The notes under the pieces are model-generated. The model did no database searches, had not been told where the DNA came from, and worked only from the letters and a program-made list of their open reading frames with translations. This document shows, piece by piece, positions 1 to 8,675 of a stretch of DNA of 64,000 nt. The stretch spans positions 1,240,001 through 1,304,000 of the forward strand of contig CAWBYY010000011.1 of the NCBI GenBank assembly GCA_963793095.1, in the 5' to 3' direction. This stretch comes from CAVWDI01 sp963793095 (GTDB lineage: Bacteria; Chloroflexota; Anaerolineae; Anaerolineales; UBA4823). The position numbers and the translations under genes are program-made. The number at the start of each line of letters is the position of its first letter. Position 1 is the stretch's first letter.

Positions 1-1
1 T

Positions 2-1147
2 ATTGCCGCTTTCGTCTTTATTGTATCCGCATTGGGGACTGGAGCCTCCAACTATTTCACGCCCTTTGTGGGGTACCGTATTCTTGGTGGAATTGCCATC
101 GGCCTGGCCTCCAATCTCTCACCCATGTATATTGCAGAGATCACGCCCGCCAAGATGCGTGGTGGTTTTGTATCGATAAACCAGCTGACCATAGTCATCG
201 GGATATTGCTGGCCCAGATTGCCAACTGGCTGATTGCTGAACCTGTGCCGGAAGGTGCATCCGGACAGGAGATCCTGCTCTCATGGAACGGTCAAAGGGG
301 ATGGAGGTGGATGTTCTGGGCCGAGCTGGTACCTGCCTCATTATTTTTCATGCTCATGTGGATCGTCCCTGAAAGTCCCAGATGGCTCGCAAAACGTAAA
401 AAACATGAAAAGGCGGTACAGATCCTGTCACGCCTTGGAAGCAGGGAATATGCCTTGCAGGAGGCGGCTGAAATTGAAAACACTCTGAAAAATGATACAG
501 AAAAGGTAAATTTCCGGTCCTTGTTGTCCCCGGACCTGTCCAGGGTTCTGATCATTGGGATCGTACTTGCCGTCTTTCAGCAGTGGTGTGGGATCAATGT
601 GATCTTCAATTACGCTGAAGAGATCTTTGCTGCGGCTGGATATGGTGTATCTGACACACTATTCAATATCGTAATTACAGGAAGTGTCAACCTGGTGTTC
701 TGCCTGGTTGCTATCTATACGGTGGACAAAATTGGAAGAAAGGTACTCATGCTTTTGGGAGCAGGTGGACTGGCCGGTATCTATGCCCTGCTCGGTTCAT
801 TGTATTATTTTGATTTCAAAGGAATTACAGTACTGGTGATCATTCTGCTGGCCATTGCCTGTTACAGCATGACACTGGCACCCATTACCTGGGTCCTGCT
901 TTCAGAAATCTTTCCCAACCGCATCAGGGGAGCGGCCCTGGCAGTTGCCACTTTCTCGCTCTGGGCAGCCAGTTTTATCCTTGTTTATACCTTCCCCTTT
1001 ATCAACAGGGCATTCGGCACCGGAGGGACCATCTGGTTATATGGACTGGTTTGTATAGGTGGATTTATATTCATTAAAAAACGGGTGATTGAAACCAAGG
1101 GAAAGTCCCTGGAACAGATTGAAGGGGAACTGGTTAATAGTCCGTAA
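2..1147 (+). CDS. MFS sugar porter, 5' end outside the window
   Basis: This is an inner-membrane sugar:proton symporter of the MFS sugar-porter family (XylE/GLUT type). The reading frame is open to the left edge, so the N-terminal helices are missing. Visible family signatures are the central PESPRWL motif before the cytoplasmic loop, a GRK motif after transmembrane segment 8, the SEIFPNRIRG motif, and the C-terminal ETKGKSLEQIE motif, which is typical of PETKG. QQWCGINVIFNYAEEIF matches the sugar-binding QQ-x-x-G-x-N-x-x-x-Y segment. The substrate cannot be read from sequence; xylose, glucose, galactose or a similar hexose are all possible. It is followed by a hairpin terminator candidate, so it probably closes a unit that starts to the left. 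Confidence 0.93.
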   Translation: MAAFVFIVSALGTGASNYFTPFVGYRILGGIAIGLASNLSPMYIAEITPAKMRGGFVSINQLTIVIGILLAQIANWLIAEPVPEGASGQEILLSWNGQRGWRWMFWAELVPASLFFMLMWIVPESPRWLAKRKKHEKAVQILSRLGSREYALQEAAEIENTLKNDTEKVNFRSLLSPDLSRVLIIGIVLAVFQQWCGINVIFNYAEEIFAAAGYGVSDTLFNIVITGSVNLVFCLVAIYTVDKIGRKVLMLLGAGGLAGIYALLGSLYYFDFKGITVLVIILLAIACYSMTLAPITWVLLSEIFPNRIRGAALAVATFSLWAASFILVYTFPFINRAFGTGGTIWLYGLVCIGGFIFIKKRVIETKGKSLEQIEGELVNSP

Positions 1148-1212
1148 TAACCAGGTAGATAACCATAAGTCTCCCCGGATTTTATTGATATGGCTCCAAT
1201 TTACTGTTTTCG

Positions 1213-1230
1213 TCACTCCACTCGGAGTGA
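1213..1230 (+). terminator. Hairpin after the MFS porter gene
   Basis: A perfect 7-bp stem (TCACTCC / GGAGTGA) with a 4-base loop lies 65 bases after the porter stop codon and is followed by TTTATT. The U-run is weak, so termination is probable rather than certain. Confidence 0.5.
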
Positions 1231-1534
1231 TTTATTAAAGTAAAGATTATCAGTGTTAGGTGTCCCGCCATCAAGCAGGCAGGGTCCATAAAGAACCTGT
1301 TAAAAATGGTTAGGGTATCCCATTTCGAGAAAACAGGAAGTTACGGGGTTGTGACCTTTTCATGATCCTGTGACTTTTCTGCACTTTACACACCTCTGCA
1401 AGCGTTATCTAACTGATTTATTTCTAATAATATAGAAAATCCTTAGGATAAGTAATCACGCATATTCAAAAACAAATCGAAGCCTGGCAAAAGCAACTGA
1501 AATAGATAAAAATCGTGTGAAATCAGATAGTGTA
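1231..1534. other. Gene-free stretch
   Basis: I see no convincing gene here. Reading frames are short and the composition becomes AT-rich toward 1410-1460. It lies between the porter terminator and a gene remnant, and may be decayed sequence from the same lost paralogue or an old insertion. No repeat or terminal inverted repeat stands out. Confidence 0.4.
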
Positions 1535-1713
1535 GCTGGATCAGATCAAAATCACCAAGAATGAATTTCTTTTGATCTGGCCATATAATCTGATTGTTAT
1601 GGTTATCTGAGATCACTACAGATATTTTTTTGGAACTTGTTCCATAACGGATGGAGCCATCCAAAGAAAACCTTGATAGGGATATTTTGTGTAGTTAATT
1701 ACTTCGTCCCAAC
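1535..1713 (-). pseudogene. Remnant of a TolB/TPR regulator paralogue
   Basis: This stretch is clearly homologous, in DNA and protein, to positions about 2632-2810 inside the next gene. It matches the part running from the DEVI-x-x-TK segment through LSRFSLEGSIRFG and the NHNNQIIW motif to LIQ. In the copy these read DEVINYTK, SLSRFSLDGSIRYG and NHNNQIIW. A one-base deletion after ACAAAA, near 1697, breaks the frame, and similarity stops abruptly at both ends. It is therefore a fossil of a tandem paralogue, not a functional small protein, although a 73-codon frame remains open across it. Confidence 0.8.
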
Positions 1714-1761
1714 CGGCTGGTGATTTGGGTTTCCTGGGGGATGAAATTCGCGCGTTTCACG

Positions 1762-3324
1762 CTAATGATTCGTCGGAAATTGTAATTCTGAGAATTTAAG
1801 AACAGCATGGACAGCCTCAATCATTTGCTTACTTAAATCATCTGACTTAACCAGGCACTTGATATATTCCTTTGCATGACCAATGAAATCCGGTTTATTA
1901 TCCATTATATCCTTGAGCTGTTGCATGGCTTGTTCATGCTGTGAAAGTTTCTGATAGGAAATCATCTTTAGTAATGGGCTCCAAAAAAGCCCAGGCGTAT
2001 CAAACATGTTTGCTTCAACCAGCATATTGTTGTAGTCTTCTTTATCCAGATAATATAAAAAGGTCCCTAAATGAAGCCATTTTGGATACTGAAAATCGGT
2101 CTTCATGCAATCACGGATTAATTTAAATCCTGGATCAAATTGATTCATAAGACAATAAAGCCATCCGATAGATCCGGTGAAATATGTTGCATTCCGGTTT
2201 AATTGGTGTCCGAATTTTAGATGTTTTTCAGCCTCCTGCAGCCGATCAGCAACCATCAGGGGAAAAGCATAGTATATTTGGCAAACCTGATTATTGGCCT
2301 GGAGTTCAACCGCTTTTTTTCCATACTCAAGTGCCAGCTTTAAATTCTCGCGATCCAATCCGAATGTATAGACATCCGTATAAATATTAGCGAGAACGGC
2401 AAATCCTGGTCCGAATTCCGGATCTTTTTGAACAACTGTGTTTAGTTTTTCCAGGACTTCATTCGCATTTCTTTCTGTTGGATTTTTGTTGTATTCATGG
2501 AAATGCAAAAAAGCATCATAGGCCGTAAGATCATGGGTGCTCTCCCAGTGGGATTCTGATTGGAGCTTTTCACAGATTATTCCATTTACATCTGCTATTT
2601 TCTGTGCTGCCGAGCGGGCAATCGCTTCCTGCATCTGGATTAGTTCACAATCACTAAAATCAAATTTTTTCTGATCGGACCAGATAATCTGATTGTTATG
2701 ATTGTCTGAAACCTCAATGGATATTTTATTGGATTCTTTTCCAAACCGGATGGAGCCTTCCAAAGAAAACCTTGATAAGGATAACTTTGTGCAGTCAATT
2801 ACCTCATCTTTAACCCGTATTACCCTGATATCTTTATAGCGTGATAATTCCATGAGCAGTTCCTGTGAAAATCCATCCACTATATATTGCCTGTCATTGT
2901 CCCCGCTCAGGTTTTTAAACGGATATACAGCAATGGAATTCGATTCAGATGAATGAACCTCTCTGGATTTGTCCTCGTGCTCTGTAAAAGAAAATATGGG
3001 GACATAAGTTCCTTTGGGAAGTAAAATATGTACTTTATCATTTTGACCTTCTTCCCGGTAATACAATTCGAGGTTCCGCCGTAACCTGCTGGCCTGTATC
3101 CTGACAATGGGATCTATGGTTGCATCAAAATCATTGCTGCGGCCAAACGCATTTACAGCAATGCTGTATTGTTTCAGCACAGCCGTTTTATCATTTAACG
3201 TTTCCTGCACAATAAATGACAGAAAGTTCCTTAACATCTCTGAATCCCGGAATACCAGACTACGCAAGATCCTGGAAAGCTGATCCAGTATGTCTGTATT
3301 AGATGGTTTTTGGAGTTCTGTCAA
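1762..3324 (-). CDS. TolB-like / TPR regulatory protein
   Basis: A 520-residue soluble protein. Residues 1-115 match the N-terminal module of a family of cytoplasmic regulator-like proteins, with FLSFIVQETL, a YSIAVNAFGR segment, DPIVRIQASRLRRNLELYY and LPKGTYVPIF. This is followed at about 131-165 by a TolB-type segment (AVYPFKNLSGD, then DGFSQELLMELSR) of the kind fused to adenylate-cyclase-like and winged-helix regulators. From about residue 270 there are TPR-like helical pairs. No signal peptide or transmembrane helix is seen. It is divergent from the small protein and DUF1254/sulfatase group at 3387, so control of those genes is plausible but not shown. Function is inferred from family architecture only. 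Confidence 0.75.
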   Translation of the reverse strand: MTELQKPSNTDILDQLSRILRSLVFRDSEMLRNFLSFIVQETLNDKTAVLKQYSIAVNAFGRSNDFDATIDPIVRIQASRLRRNLELYYREEGQNDKVHILLPKGTYVPIFSFTEHEDKSREVHSSESNSIAVYPFKNLSGDNDRQYIVDGFSQELLMELSRYKDIRVIRVKDEVIDCTKLSLSRFSLEGSIRFGKESNKISIEVSDNHNNQIIWSDQKKFDFSDCELIQMQEAIARSAAQKIADVNGIICEKLQSESHWESTHDLTAYDAFLHFHEYNKNPTERNANEVLEKLNTVVQKDPEFGPGFAVLANIYTDVYTFGLDRENLKLALEYGKKAVELQANNQVCQIYYAFPLMVADRLQEAEKHLKFGHQLNRNATYFTGSIGWLYCLMNQFDPGFKLIRDCMKTDFQYPKWLHLGTFLYYLDKEDYNNMLVEANMFDTPGLFWSPLLKMISYQKLSQHEQAMQQLKDIMDNKPDFIGHAKEYIKCLVKSDDLSKQMIEAVHAVLKFSELQFPTNH

Positions 3325-3385
3325 TCGATGGTACTGGTTTACGGTAACTTACTCAAAGTTACTATTATCGTTTGAGAATATAAGG

Positions 3386-3393
3386 TATGTTTG
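3386..3393 (+). promoter_or_regulatory. Possible Bacteroidota -7 element (TAnnTTTG)
   Basis: TATGTTTG fits the TAnnTTTG consensus exactly but overlaps the first codons of the 94-residue frame that starts at 3387. If it is a real promoter, that frame would lack its start on the transcript and the region would be a leader for the DUF1254 gene. Such a short match can occur by chance. Confidence 0.2.
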
Positions 3394-3671
3394 GCAGACT
3401 AAAATTAAATGAATTGACAAACAAGTCAAAATTCAGAAACGATTTGAACAAACTTTTCATCAGAGTGTTTCCCGAATATATTACTGTAGTTGATGAATTA
3501 CTAATCCATGAGGATCTTATAGATATGCTGAAGGAATTTAAATCCTGTGAACAGGCGATATTGAAATTAAACAATAAGGATGAGGAAGCAGCCATTTACA
3601 GGGAAGTGATGATTGAACTAAAACGGGAGATGCTCTCCTTTATTTCGAGACATATTGGGGAAAAAAATTAA
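3387..3671 (+). CDS. Small hypothetical protein, 94 residues
   Basis: I do not recognise this protein. It is charged, rich in Lys, Glu, Leu and Ile, has no signal peptide or membrane segment, and should be mostly alpha-helical. It ends 13 bases before the lipoprotein start at 3685 on the same strand, which suggests one transcript. The composition looks like a real cytoplasmic protein. A TAnnTTTG-like element overlaps its start codon, and a 76-codon frame lies on the other strand; both make the call less certain. Confidence 0.5.
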   Translation: MFGRLKLNELTNKSKFRNDLNKLFIRVFPEYITVVDELLIHEDLIDMLKEFKSCEQAILKLNNKDEEAAIYREVMIELKREMLSFISRHIGEKN

Positions 3672-3684
3672 CACATTAAATAAA

Positions 3685-5241
3685 ATGAAACATTATTATC
3701 TGGTATTACTCGCCGTGGTTCTTTTTTCATGTCAACAGAATAAAAATGTTGATAAGGGAAAAAAAGAACCAACGGCAGGGATTCTTGATCAATCGCGCTA
3801 CAATACAAAAATACCTAAGGTAATCATGACCCCCGACAAGGTAGAGACCAGGATTGGCAACCTGGAATTTTTTGATGGTTTGCCTTCTGAAAGAACAGCT
3901 GCATTGGTTTATGACAATCTTGATTTCCTGCGAGGAGTCGAAACCTTCCTGAATGGGATCCCTGCAACTTCAATACAAGCGATGAAAATGGGCATGCAGG
4001 AGGCAGATGCCAATTCTTCGAACCAGGTTGTGATCATGGACCGGCTCATGGATTCCAATCCCCTGTTTCTGACAGGGAATACCAGCACCGTATATGCTTC
4101 TGCCATACTTGACCTGAAAATAGACGGCCCGACCGTTATTGAAGTGCCCAGGGGAAGCGGACCAGGAACAGTGAATGATGCCTTTTTCAGATTTGTTGTC
4201 GATATGGGCATGCCGGGTCCTGATCGCGGGCAGGGAGGTAAATACCTGATCCTTCCACCCGATTTTGAAGGAGATGTACCCGATGGTTATTTCGTTGCTC
4301 ATTCAACAAGTTATACGAACTGGTTGATCCTTCGAGGATTTTTAGTGGACGGAAAACCGGACCAGGCTTCGGCCATGTACAGGAATGGATTAAAAATATA
4401 CCCCTATAAGGATAAGGACAATCCCCCTGCCATGCAATTTATCAATGGATCAGGAAAGGCCTTCAACACCATACATGCAAACAATTTTGAATTTTATCAG
4501 GAATTGCACGATGTTTTGCAATATGAACCGGTCTCTTTCCTGGATCCTGAGCTCCGTGGTCTGTTTGCCAGCATCGGTATTCAGAAAGGGAAAGAGTTTG
4601 CTCCGGATGACCGCATGAAAGCCATTCTGGAAGACGCCGTGGCTGTTGGGAATGCGACAGCAAGAGCCATTGCCTTTAAATCAAGAGATGAAAACGCGTT
4701 TTTATATGAAGGCAGTCATTGGGAAATTGCTTTTCTGGGTGGTGATTACCAGTGGTTAAAAGATGGTGGTGAAGGCGGAAGATTCCTCGATGCCAGGACC
4801 CGCTTCTTTTACAATGCAACGGTGAACACTCCGGCCATGGCATTAAAGATGGTCGGCAAAGGCTCGCAGTATGGATTTTGCACGCTGGATAGTGAGGGCA
4901 ATTACCTCGATGGTTCAAAAAATTATACGTTGCACATACCTGCCGGCGTTCCGGCAAAAGATTTCTGGTCCATCGTGCTGTATGATCCACAAACACGCTC
5001 CGAACTTCAGACGTCACAACCCTTGCCCAGCATCAGCAGTCAAAGGACGCCACTCTCCTACAACGAAGATGGTTCCGTTGATCTGTATTTTGGCCCCAGC
5101 GCCCCTGAAGGCAAAGAGGATAACTGGAGGGAAACCGTGCCAGGAAAAGGCTGGTTCGTATTGCTGAGATTATATGGCCCGCTGGAACCCTGGTTTGATA
5201 AAACCTGGCAACCGGGTGAAATAGAATTAATTAATGAATGA
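3685..5241 (+). CDS. DUF1254/DUF1214 lipoprotein
   Basis: A 518-residue exported lipoprotein. The start at 3685 gives a clean signal (MKHYYLVLLAVVLFSC) with a lipobox Cys; an upstream in-frame Met at 3655 would add ten hydrophilic residues. The N-terminal half (from GNLEFFDGLPSE through NTSTVYASAILDL) is DUF1254, and the C-terminal half (HIPAGVPAKDFWSIVLYD, and FGPSAP near the end) is DUF1214. These domains occur together in proteins of unknown biochemical function. It lies directly before a long arylsulfatase, with only 25 bases between stop and the preferred start, so the two are probably co-transcribed. Confidence 0.85.
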   Translation: MKHYYLVLLAVVLFSCQQNKNVDKGKKEPTAGILDQSRYNTKIPKVIMTPDKVETRIGNLEFFDGLPSERTAALVYDNLDFLRGVETFLNGIPATSIQAMKMGMQEADANSSNQVVIMDRLMDSNPLFLTGNTSTVYASAILDLKIDGPTVIEVPRGSGPGTVNDAFFRFVVDMGMPGPDRGQGGKYLILPPDFEGDVPDGYFVAHSTSYTNWLILRGFLVDGKPDQASAMYRNGLKIYPYKDKDNPPAMQFINGSGKAFNTIHANNFEFYQELHDVLQYEPVSFLDPELRGLFASIGIQKGKEFAPDDRMKAILEDAVAVGNATARAIAFKSRDENAFLYEGSHWEIAFLGGDYQWLKDGGEGGRFLDARTRFFYNATVNTPAMALKMVGKGSQYGFCTLDSEGNYLDGSKNYTLHIPAGVPAKDFWSIVLYDPQTRSELQTSQPLPSISSQRTPLSYNEDGSVDLYFGPSAPEGKEDNWRETVPGKGWFVLLRLYGPLEPWFDKTWQPGEIELINE

Positions 5242-5266
5242 ACAATTACAATTTAAAAATCATTTT

Positions 5267-7612
5267 ATGAAAACAAAAATTTCCACGATTACCATTCTGT
5301 TTGCGCTGTTGAGCTTTGTGAGTATAAGAGCTCAGGAGAACATCAACAGAGAAATACTTCCGGTCGTAGCTCCGGAGCCTGTAACGTATACGGAACTGGA
5401 TGTCCGGAATACGAAACCACCTGTACCCTTTAATGTTACTGCGCCCAAAGGTGCTCCCAACGTAGTGATCGTATTGATAGACGACCTGGGGTTCGGGGCT
5501 ACCACGACTTACGGCGGACCCATCAAAACACCGACGATGGATGAACTTGCGAATGAGGGTTTGCGTTACAATAATTTCCATACCACGGCCCTTTGTTCGC
5601 CAACAAGAATGGCTCTTAAAACGGGAAGAAACCATCACACCACAAATACGGGTTCAATTATGGAGACGGCTACTGCCTATCCTGGTAATACAGGGGCGCT
5701 TCCAAACAGTGTTGCTCCCCTAGCAGAAATGCTGCGACTCAATGGTTACAGTACTGGCGCATTTGGAAAGTGGCACGAAACTGCTGCATGGGAAACCAGT
5801 GTGTCGGGTCCCTTCGATCGCTGGCCAACACACCAGGGTTTTGACAAGTTTTACGGTTTCATAGGTGGTGAGACTGATCAGTGGGCTCCACTCATTTATG
5901 ATGGAGTTAAAAAAGTAAATCCTCCCAAAATGGATAATTATCATTTTACTACTGACATGACCAATCAGGCCATTAACTGGGTGAAAGCCCAGCAGTCGAT
6001 GACCCCTGATAAACCTTTCTTTGTCTATTTTGCTACCGGTGCTGTGCATGCGCCTCATCATGTTTCAAAAGAATGGAGCGATAAATATAAAGGACAGTTT
6101 GATAAGGGATGGGACAGGATAAGAGAGGAAACGGTTAAAAATATGAAGGAAATGGGAATTATTCCCGAAACTACAAATCTTGCCCCGAAGCCTGCAGACA
6201 TTAAAGACTGGGATAAGCTAACGGACAATGAAAGAAAACTCTTTGCACGCCAGGCAGAGGTATTTGCCGGGTTCGTTGAAATGACAGATTATGAGGTCGG
6301 ACGATTGGTGGATGCCATTGCAGAAATTGATGAACTGGACAACACCCTGTTTATTTTTATTGCCGGTGACAATGGGACCAGTGCCGAAGGCGGAATGGTT
6401 GGCATGTACAATGAAATGACTTATTTCAATGGCGTTGAGGAAAAAGTGGAAGACCTCATTCCATTGATGGATGAGTGGGGACTTGAAGGAACATTCCCCC
6501 ATATGGCTGCAGGATGGGCAGTTGCTTTTGATGCACCTTTTACATGGACCAAGCAGGTGGCTTCTGATTTTGGCGGAACCCGCAATGGCATGGTTATCCA
6601 TTACCCGGAAGGAATCAAAGACAAAGGTAAACTGCGCACACAATTCTCACACGTAATTGATATTGCCCCGACAGTTTTAGAGATAGCCGGACTGCCGGAA
6701 CCCAAGGTAGTGAATGGTGTACCTCAGACACCTATCGAAGGAACAAGTCTGGCATTTTCTTTTAATGATCCGGAGGCGGCAGAGCGGCATACCATACAAT
6801 ATTTCGAAATGTTCGGTAATCGTGCCATCTATAACAATGGCTGGTTCGCACGTACCATTCACCGGGCTCCCTGGCAAACCAGCAATTTACCGCCATTGGA
6901 TACTGATGTATGGGAACTCTACAATGTGGGAGAAGATTTCAGCCTTACCAATAACCTGGCTGAAAAACACCCTGAGAAATTAAAGGATATGGAGAGTCTT
7001 TTCATGTGGCAGGCTCAGAAATACCATGCGTTGCCCATTGACGATAGAACCATTGAAAGAACCAACGCAGCTTTTGCCGGACGCCCTGACCTGCTGGGAG
7101 ACAGGACCTCCCTTACATTGTATCCGGGGATGGAAGGAATGATGGAGAATACGTTTGTCAATATTAAAAACAGGTCATTTTCAATTACGGCTGAATTAAT
7201 CCTTCCTGAAGGTGGAGCCAATGGCGTCATCCTGACACAGGGTGGACGTTTTGGAGGATGGTCATTATACCTGAAGAATGGCAAACCGGAATTTACCTAT
7301 AATTTCCTGGGACTTGAAAGGTATGTTGTTGCAGGTTCTGAAAAACTTTCCAAGGGTCCCGTAAATCTGAAGTTCGATTTCGTTTATGATGGTGGAGGAC
7401 TCGGAAAGGGTGGTGTCGGCACCATCTATATCAATGGTAAATCAGCAGGTAAAGCTCGGATAGAGAAAACCCAACCATATATCTTCTCCGCTGACGAAAC
7501 AGCCGATGTGGGTCTTGACAACCAAACACCAGTTGCTTTGGGCATTGGGTACGGTCCCGAGGAAACCATTTTTACAGGTAAGATTCATAAAGTTACGGTG
7601 GAGTTAAAATAA
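5267..7612 (+). CDS. Arylsulfatase with C-terminal jelly-roll domain
   Basis: A 781-residue exported sulfatase that hydrolyses sulfate esters. The start at 5267 yields a standard signal peptide ending near RAQ; an upstream Met at 5234 overlaps the previous stop and is less likely. The alkaline-phosphatase fold begins with NVVIVLIDDLGFG near residue 65. The formylglycine motif is CSPTR with Cys110, and GKWHE and AGDNGTS supply further active-site positions. About 160 C-terminal residues, after about 620, form a concanavalin-like beta-sandwich seen in the long AtsA-like arylsulfatases. It needs formylglycine activation, and no maturase is encoded in this window. A hairpin follows it. Confidence 0.93.
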   Translation: MKTKISTITILFALLSFVSIRAQENINREILPVVAPEPVTYTELDVRNTKPPVPFNVTAPKGAPNVVIVLIDDLGFGATTTYGGPIKTPTMDELANEGLRYNNFHTTALCSPTRMALKTGRNHHTTNTGSIMETATAYPGNTGALPNSVAPLAEMLRLNGYSTGAFGKWHETAAWETSVSGPFDRWPTHQGFDKFYGFIGGETDQWAPLIYDGVKKVNPPKMDNYHFTTDMTNQAINWVKAQQSMTPDKPFFVYFATGAVHAPHHVSKEWSDKYKGQFDKGWDRIREETVKNMKEMGIIPETTNLAPKPADIKDWDKLTDNERKLFARQAEVFAGFVEMTDYEVGRLVDAIAEIDELDNTLFIFIAGDNGTSAEGGMVGMYNEMTYFNGVEEKVEDLIPLMDEWGLEGTFPHMAAGWAVAFDAPFTWTKQVASDFGGTRNGMVIHYPEGIKDKGKLRTQFSHVIDIAPTVLEIAGLPEPKVVNGVPQTPIEGTSLAFSFNDPEAAERHTIQYFEMFGNRAIYNNGWFARTIHRAPWQTSNLPPLDTDVWELYNVGEDFSLTNNLAEKHPEKLKDMESLFMWQAQKYHALPIDDRTIERTNAAFAGRPDLLGDRTSLTLYPGMEGMMENTFVNIKNRSFSITAELILPEGGANGVILTQGGRFGGWSLYLKNGKPEFTYNFLGLERYVVAGSEKLSKGPVNLKFDFVYDGGGLGKGGVGTIYINGKSAGKARIEKTQPYIFSADETADVGLDNQTPVALGIGYGPEETIFTGKIHKVTVELK

Positions 7613-7632
7613 ACGGCATACAAAACCATATA

Positions 7633-7663
7633 TCCGTCATCACTCCAGGGTGATTTTGACGGA
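7633..7663 (+). terminator. Hairpin after the arylsulfatase
   Basis: A 7-bp outer stem (TCCGTCA / TGACGGA) and a 4-bp inner stem (TCAC / GTGA), separated by a three-base bulge, lie 20 bases after the sulfatase stop. There is no clear U-run after it, so it may be a terminator or an mRNA 3' end stabiliser. Confidence 0.45.
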
Positions 7664-7917
7664 ATGAAAAAAATAACCAAGAACAACTATTAGGAAGCAT
7701 TTAATTTTTATTACACTGTTGCTTACAGCTCTGATCACTGCCTGCAACACAGGCAGCAGGAATACTGCTGTGTGATGTCTTCGACGCAAAAAAACAAGAG
7801 CTGATATGGGAAGGAATCGGAACCAAAACCATTGTTGAAGATCCGGCCAAACGGGAAAAGAACATTCCTAAAGCTGTTCAGACCATCATGTCAAGATTCC
7901 CAGTTGCACCCAAGTAA
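7664..7917 (+). pseudogene. Decayed DUF4136 lipoprotein
   Basis: An ATG at 7664 starts MKKITKNNY and then stops. A +1 shift continues as a lipoprotein signal (RKHLIFITLLLTALITAC) that ends at another stop. A further frame from about 7762 gives a typical DUF4136 C-terminus: DVFDAKKQELIWEG, then an NIPKAVQTIMSRFPV end and a stop at 7915. The signal peptide and the last 45 or so codons survive, while most of the middle is deleted. DUF4136 lipoproteins are common in Bacteroidota. No intact gene exists between 7613 and 7965. Confidence 0.75.
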
Positions 7918-7964
7918 TAAAGGTTCGTCCGGAGCGTATTGCTTAAAGGCGATGCTGGGATTTC

Positions 7965-8657
7965 TTACATGATCCCGTATTTCCTGAAAGCCTCACTGGC
8001 ACTCATCCCGTTCTCAATGGCCTTTTTTACCAGCTTTTCGCCCCTTGCTTTTTCGATGGCCAGGGAAATGATATCGACCTCATCTTTTTGAGGAACAATG
8101 CAGACCCCGTCTATATCACCAATGACTATATCGCCGGGCTGAATGGAAACACCTTGTATCTCTATGGGCAGCCTGAAATCCATTACTTTTCCCCTGGGTC
8201 CCTGGTCCTGTGCAAACCGTCCATAACAAAAAGTCGGAAAATTCATCTCAAGGATCCCTTTAGTATCCCTGGCATATCCGTCCACAACTGCCCCTGCTGC
8301 ACCCAGCTTCATGGCCCGCGTACTCATAAGCTCACCCCAGAGGGCATAACGCGGGGAAGCACCGGTGCAGATGTATACTTCGTTCCTCTTCAGATCATCC
8401 AGTGCTTCCAGCATCAGGCCAAAAGGTTTGTTCATCAGCTGATTGGACGTACCCGGCACCAGTTCCCCGAAGGTATCTGCCTCCAGGACCGGCATGGCCC
8501 TGCCAACAACAAACATTTTATCATCAAGGGGCTGGATCTGTGGCGGAAGAAACTGGTGCAGGTATCCATGCTTATCCATAACATCTCCCACCACTGCTGA
8601 GAACAGTTCCTGCTTGATTATCCGGAACAGTTCATCGTCATTTGTCCATACAGGCAT
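7965..8657 (-). CDS. RraA-family protein, cytoplasmic
   Basis: A 230-residue protein of the RraA/HMG aldolase-like fold. Members include 4-carboxy-4-hydroxy-2-oxoadipate aldolase, regulators of RNase E, and enzymes handling acid-sugar intermediates. The glycine-rich GAAGAVVDGYARDT segment carries the Arg-Asp pair that binds substrate and divalent metal in aldolase members. PGDIVIGDIDGVCIVP is the other family signature. There is no signal peptide. It is the last gene of a minus-strand run, 18 bases after a secreted paralogue. An aldolase or decarboxylase role on keto-acids from uronate catabolism is an inference from context. Confidence 0.85.
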   Translation of the reverse strand: MPVWTNDDELFRIIKQELFSAVVGDVMDKHGYLHQFLPPQIQPLDDKMFVVGRAMPVLEADTFGELVPGTSNQLMNKPFGLMLEALDDLKRNEVYICTGASPRYALWGELMSTRAMKLGAAGAVVDGYARDTKGILEMNFPTFCYGRFAQDQGPRGKVMDFRLPIEIQGVSIQPGDIVIGDIDGVCIVPQKDEVDIISLAIEKARGEKLVKKAIENGMSASEAFRKYGIM

Positions 8658-8675
8658 AAGCGTTAATGTAGTGTA

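Noticed and set aside
1443..1664. 73-codon frame taken as a small gene
   Set aside because: Its first half is a fragment of the neighbouring regulator family with a frameshift just upstream, and its second half is unrelated; better called a remnant.
1183..1760. Possible insertion-sequence scar
   Set aside because: No terminal inverted repeats, target duplication or transposase fragment could be identified.
3365..3595. 76-codon minus-strand frame over the small hypothetical gene
   Set aside because: Ser/Phe/Asn-rich shadow; the plus-strand frame has a more protein-like charged composition and fits the operon.
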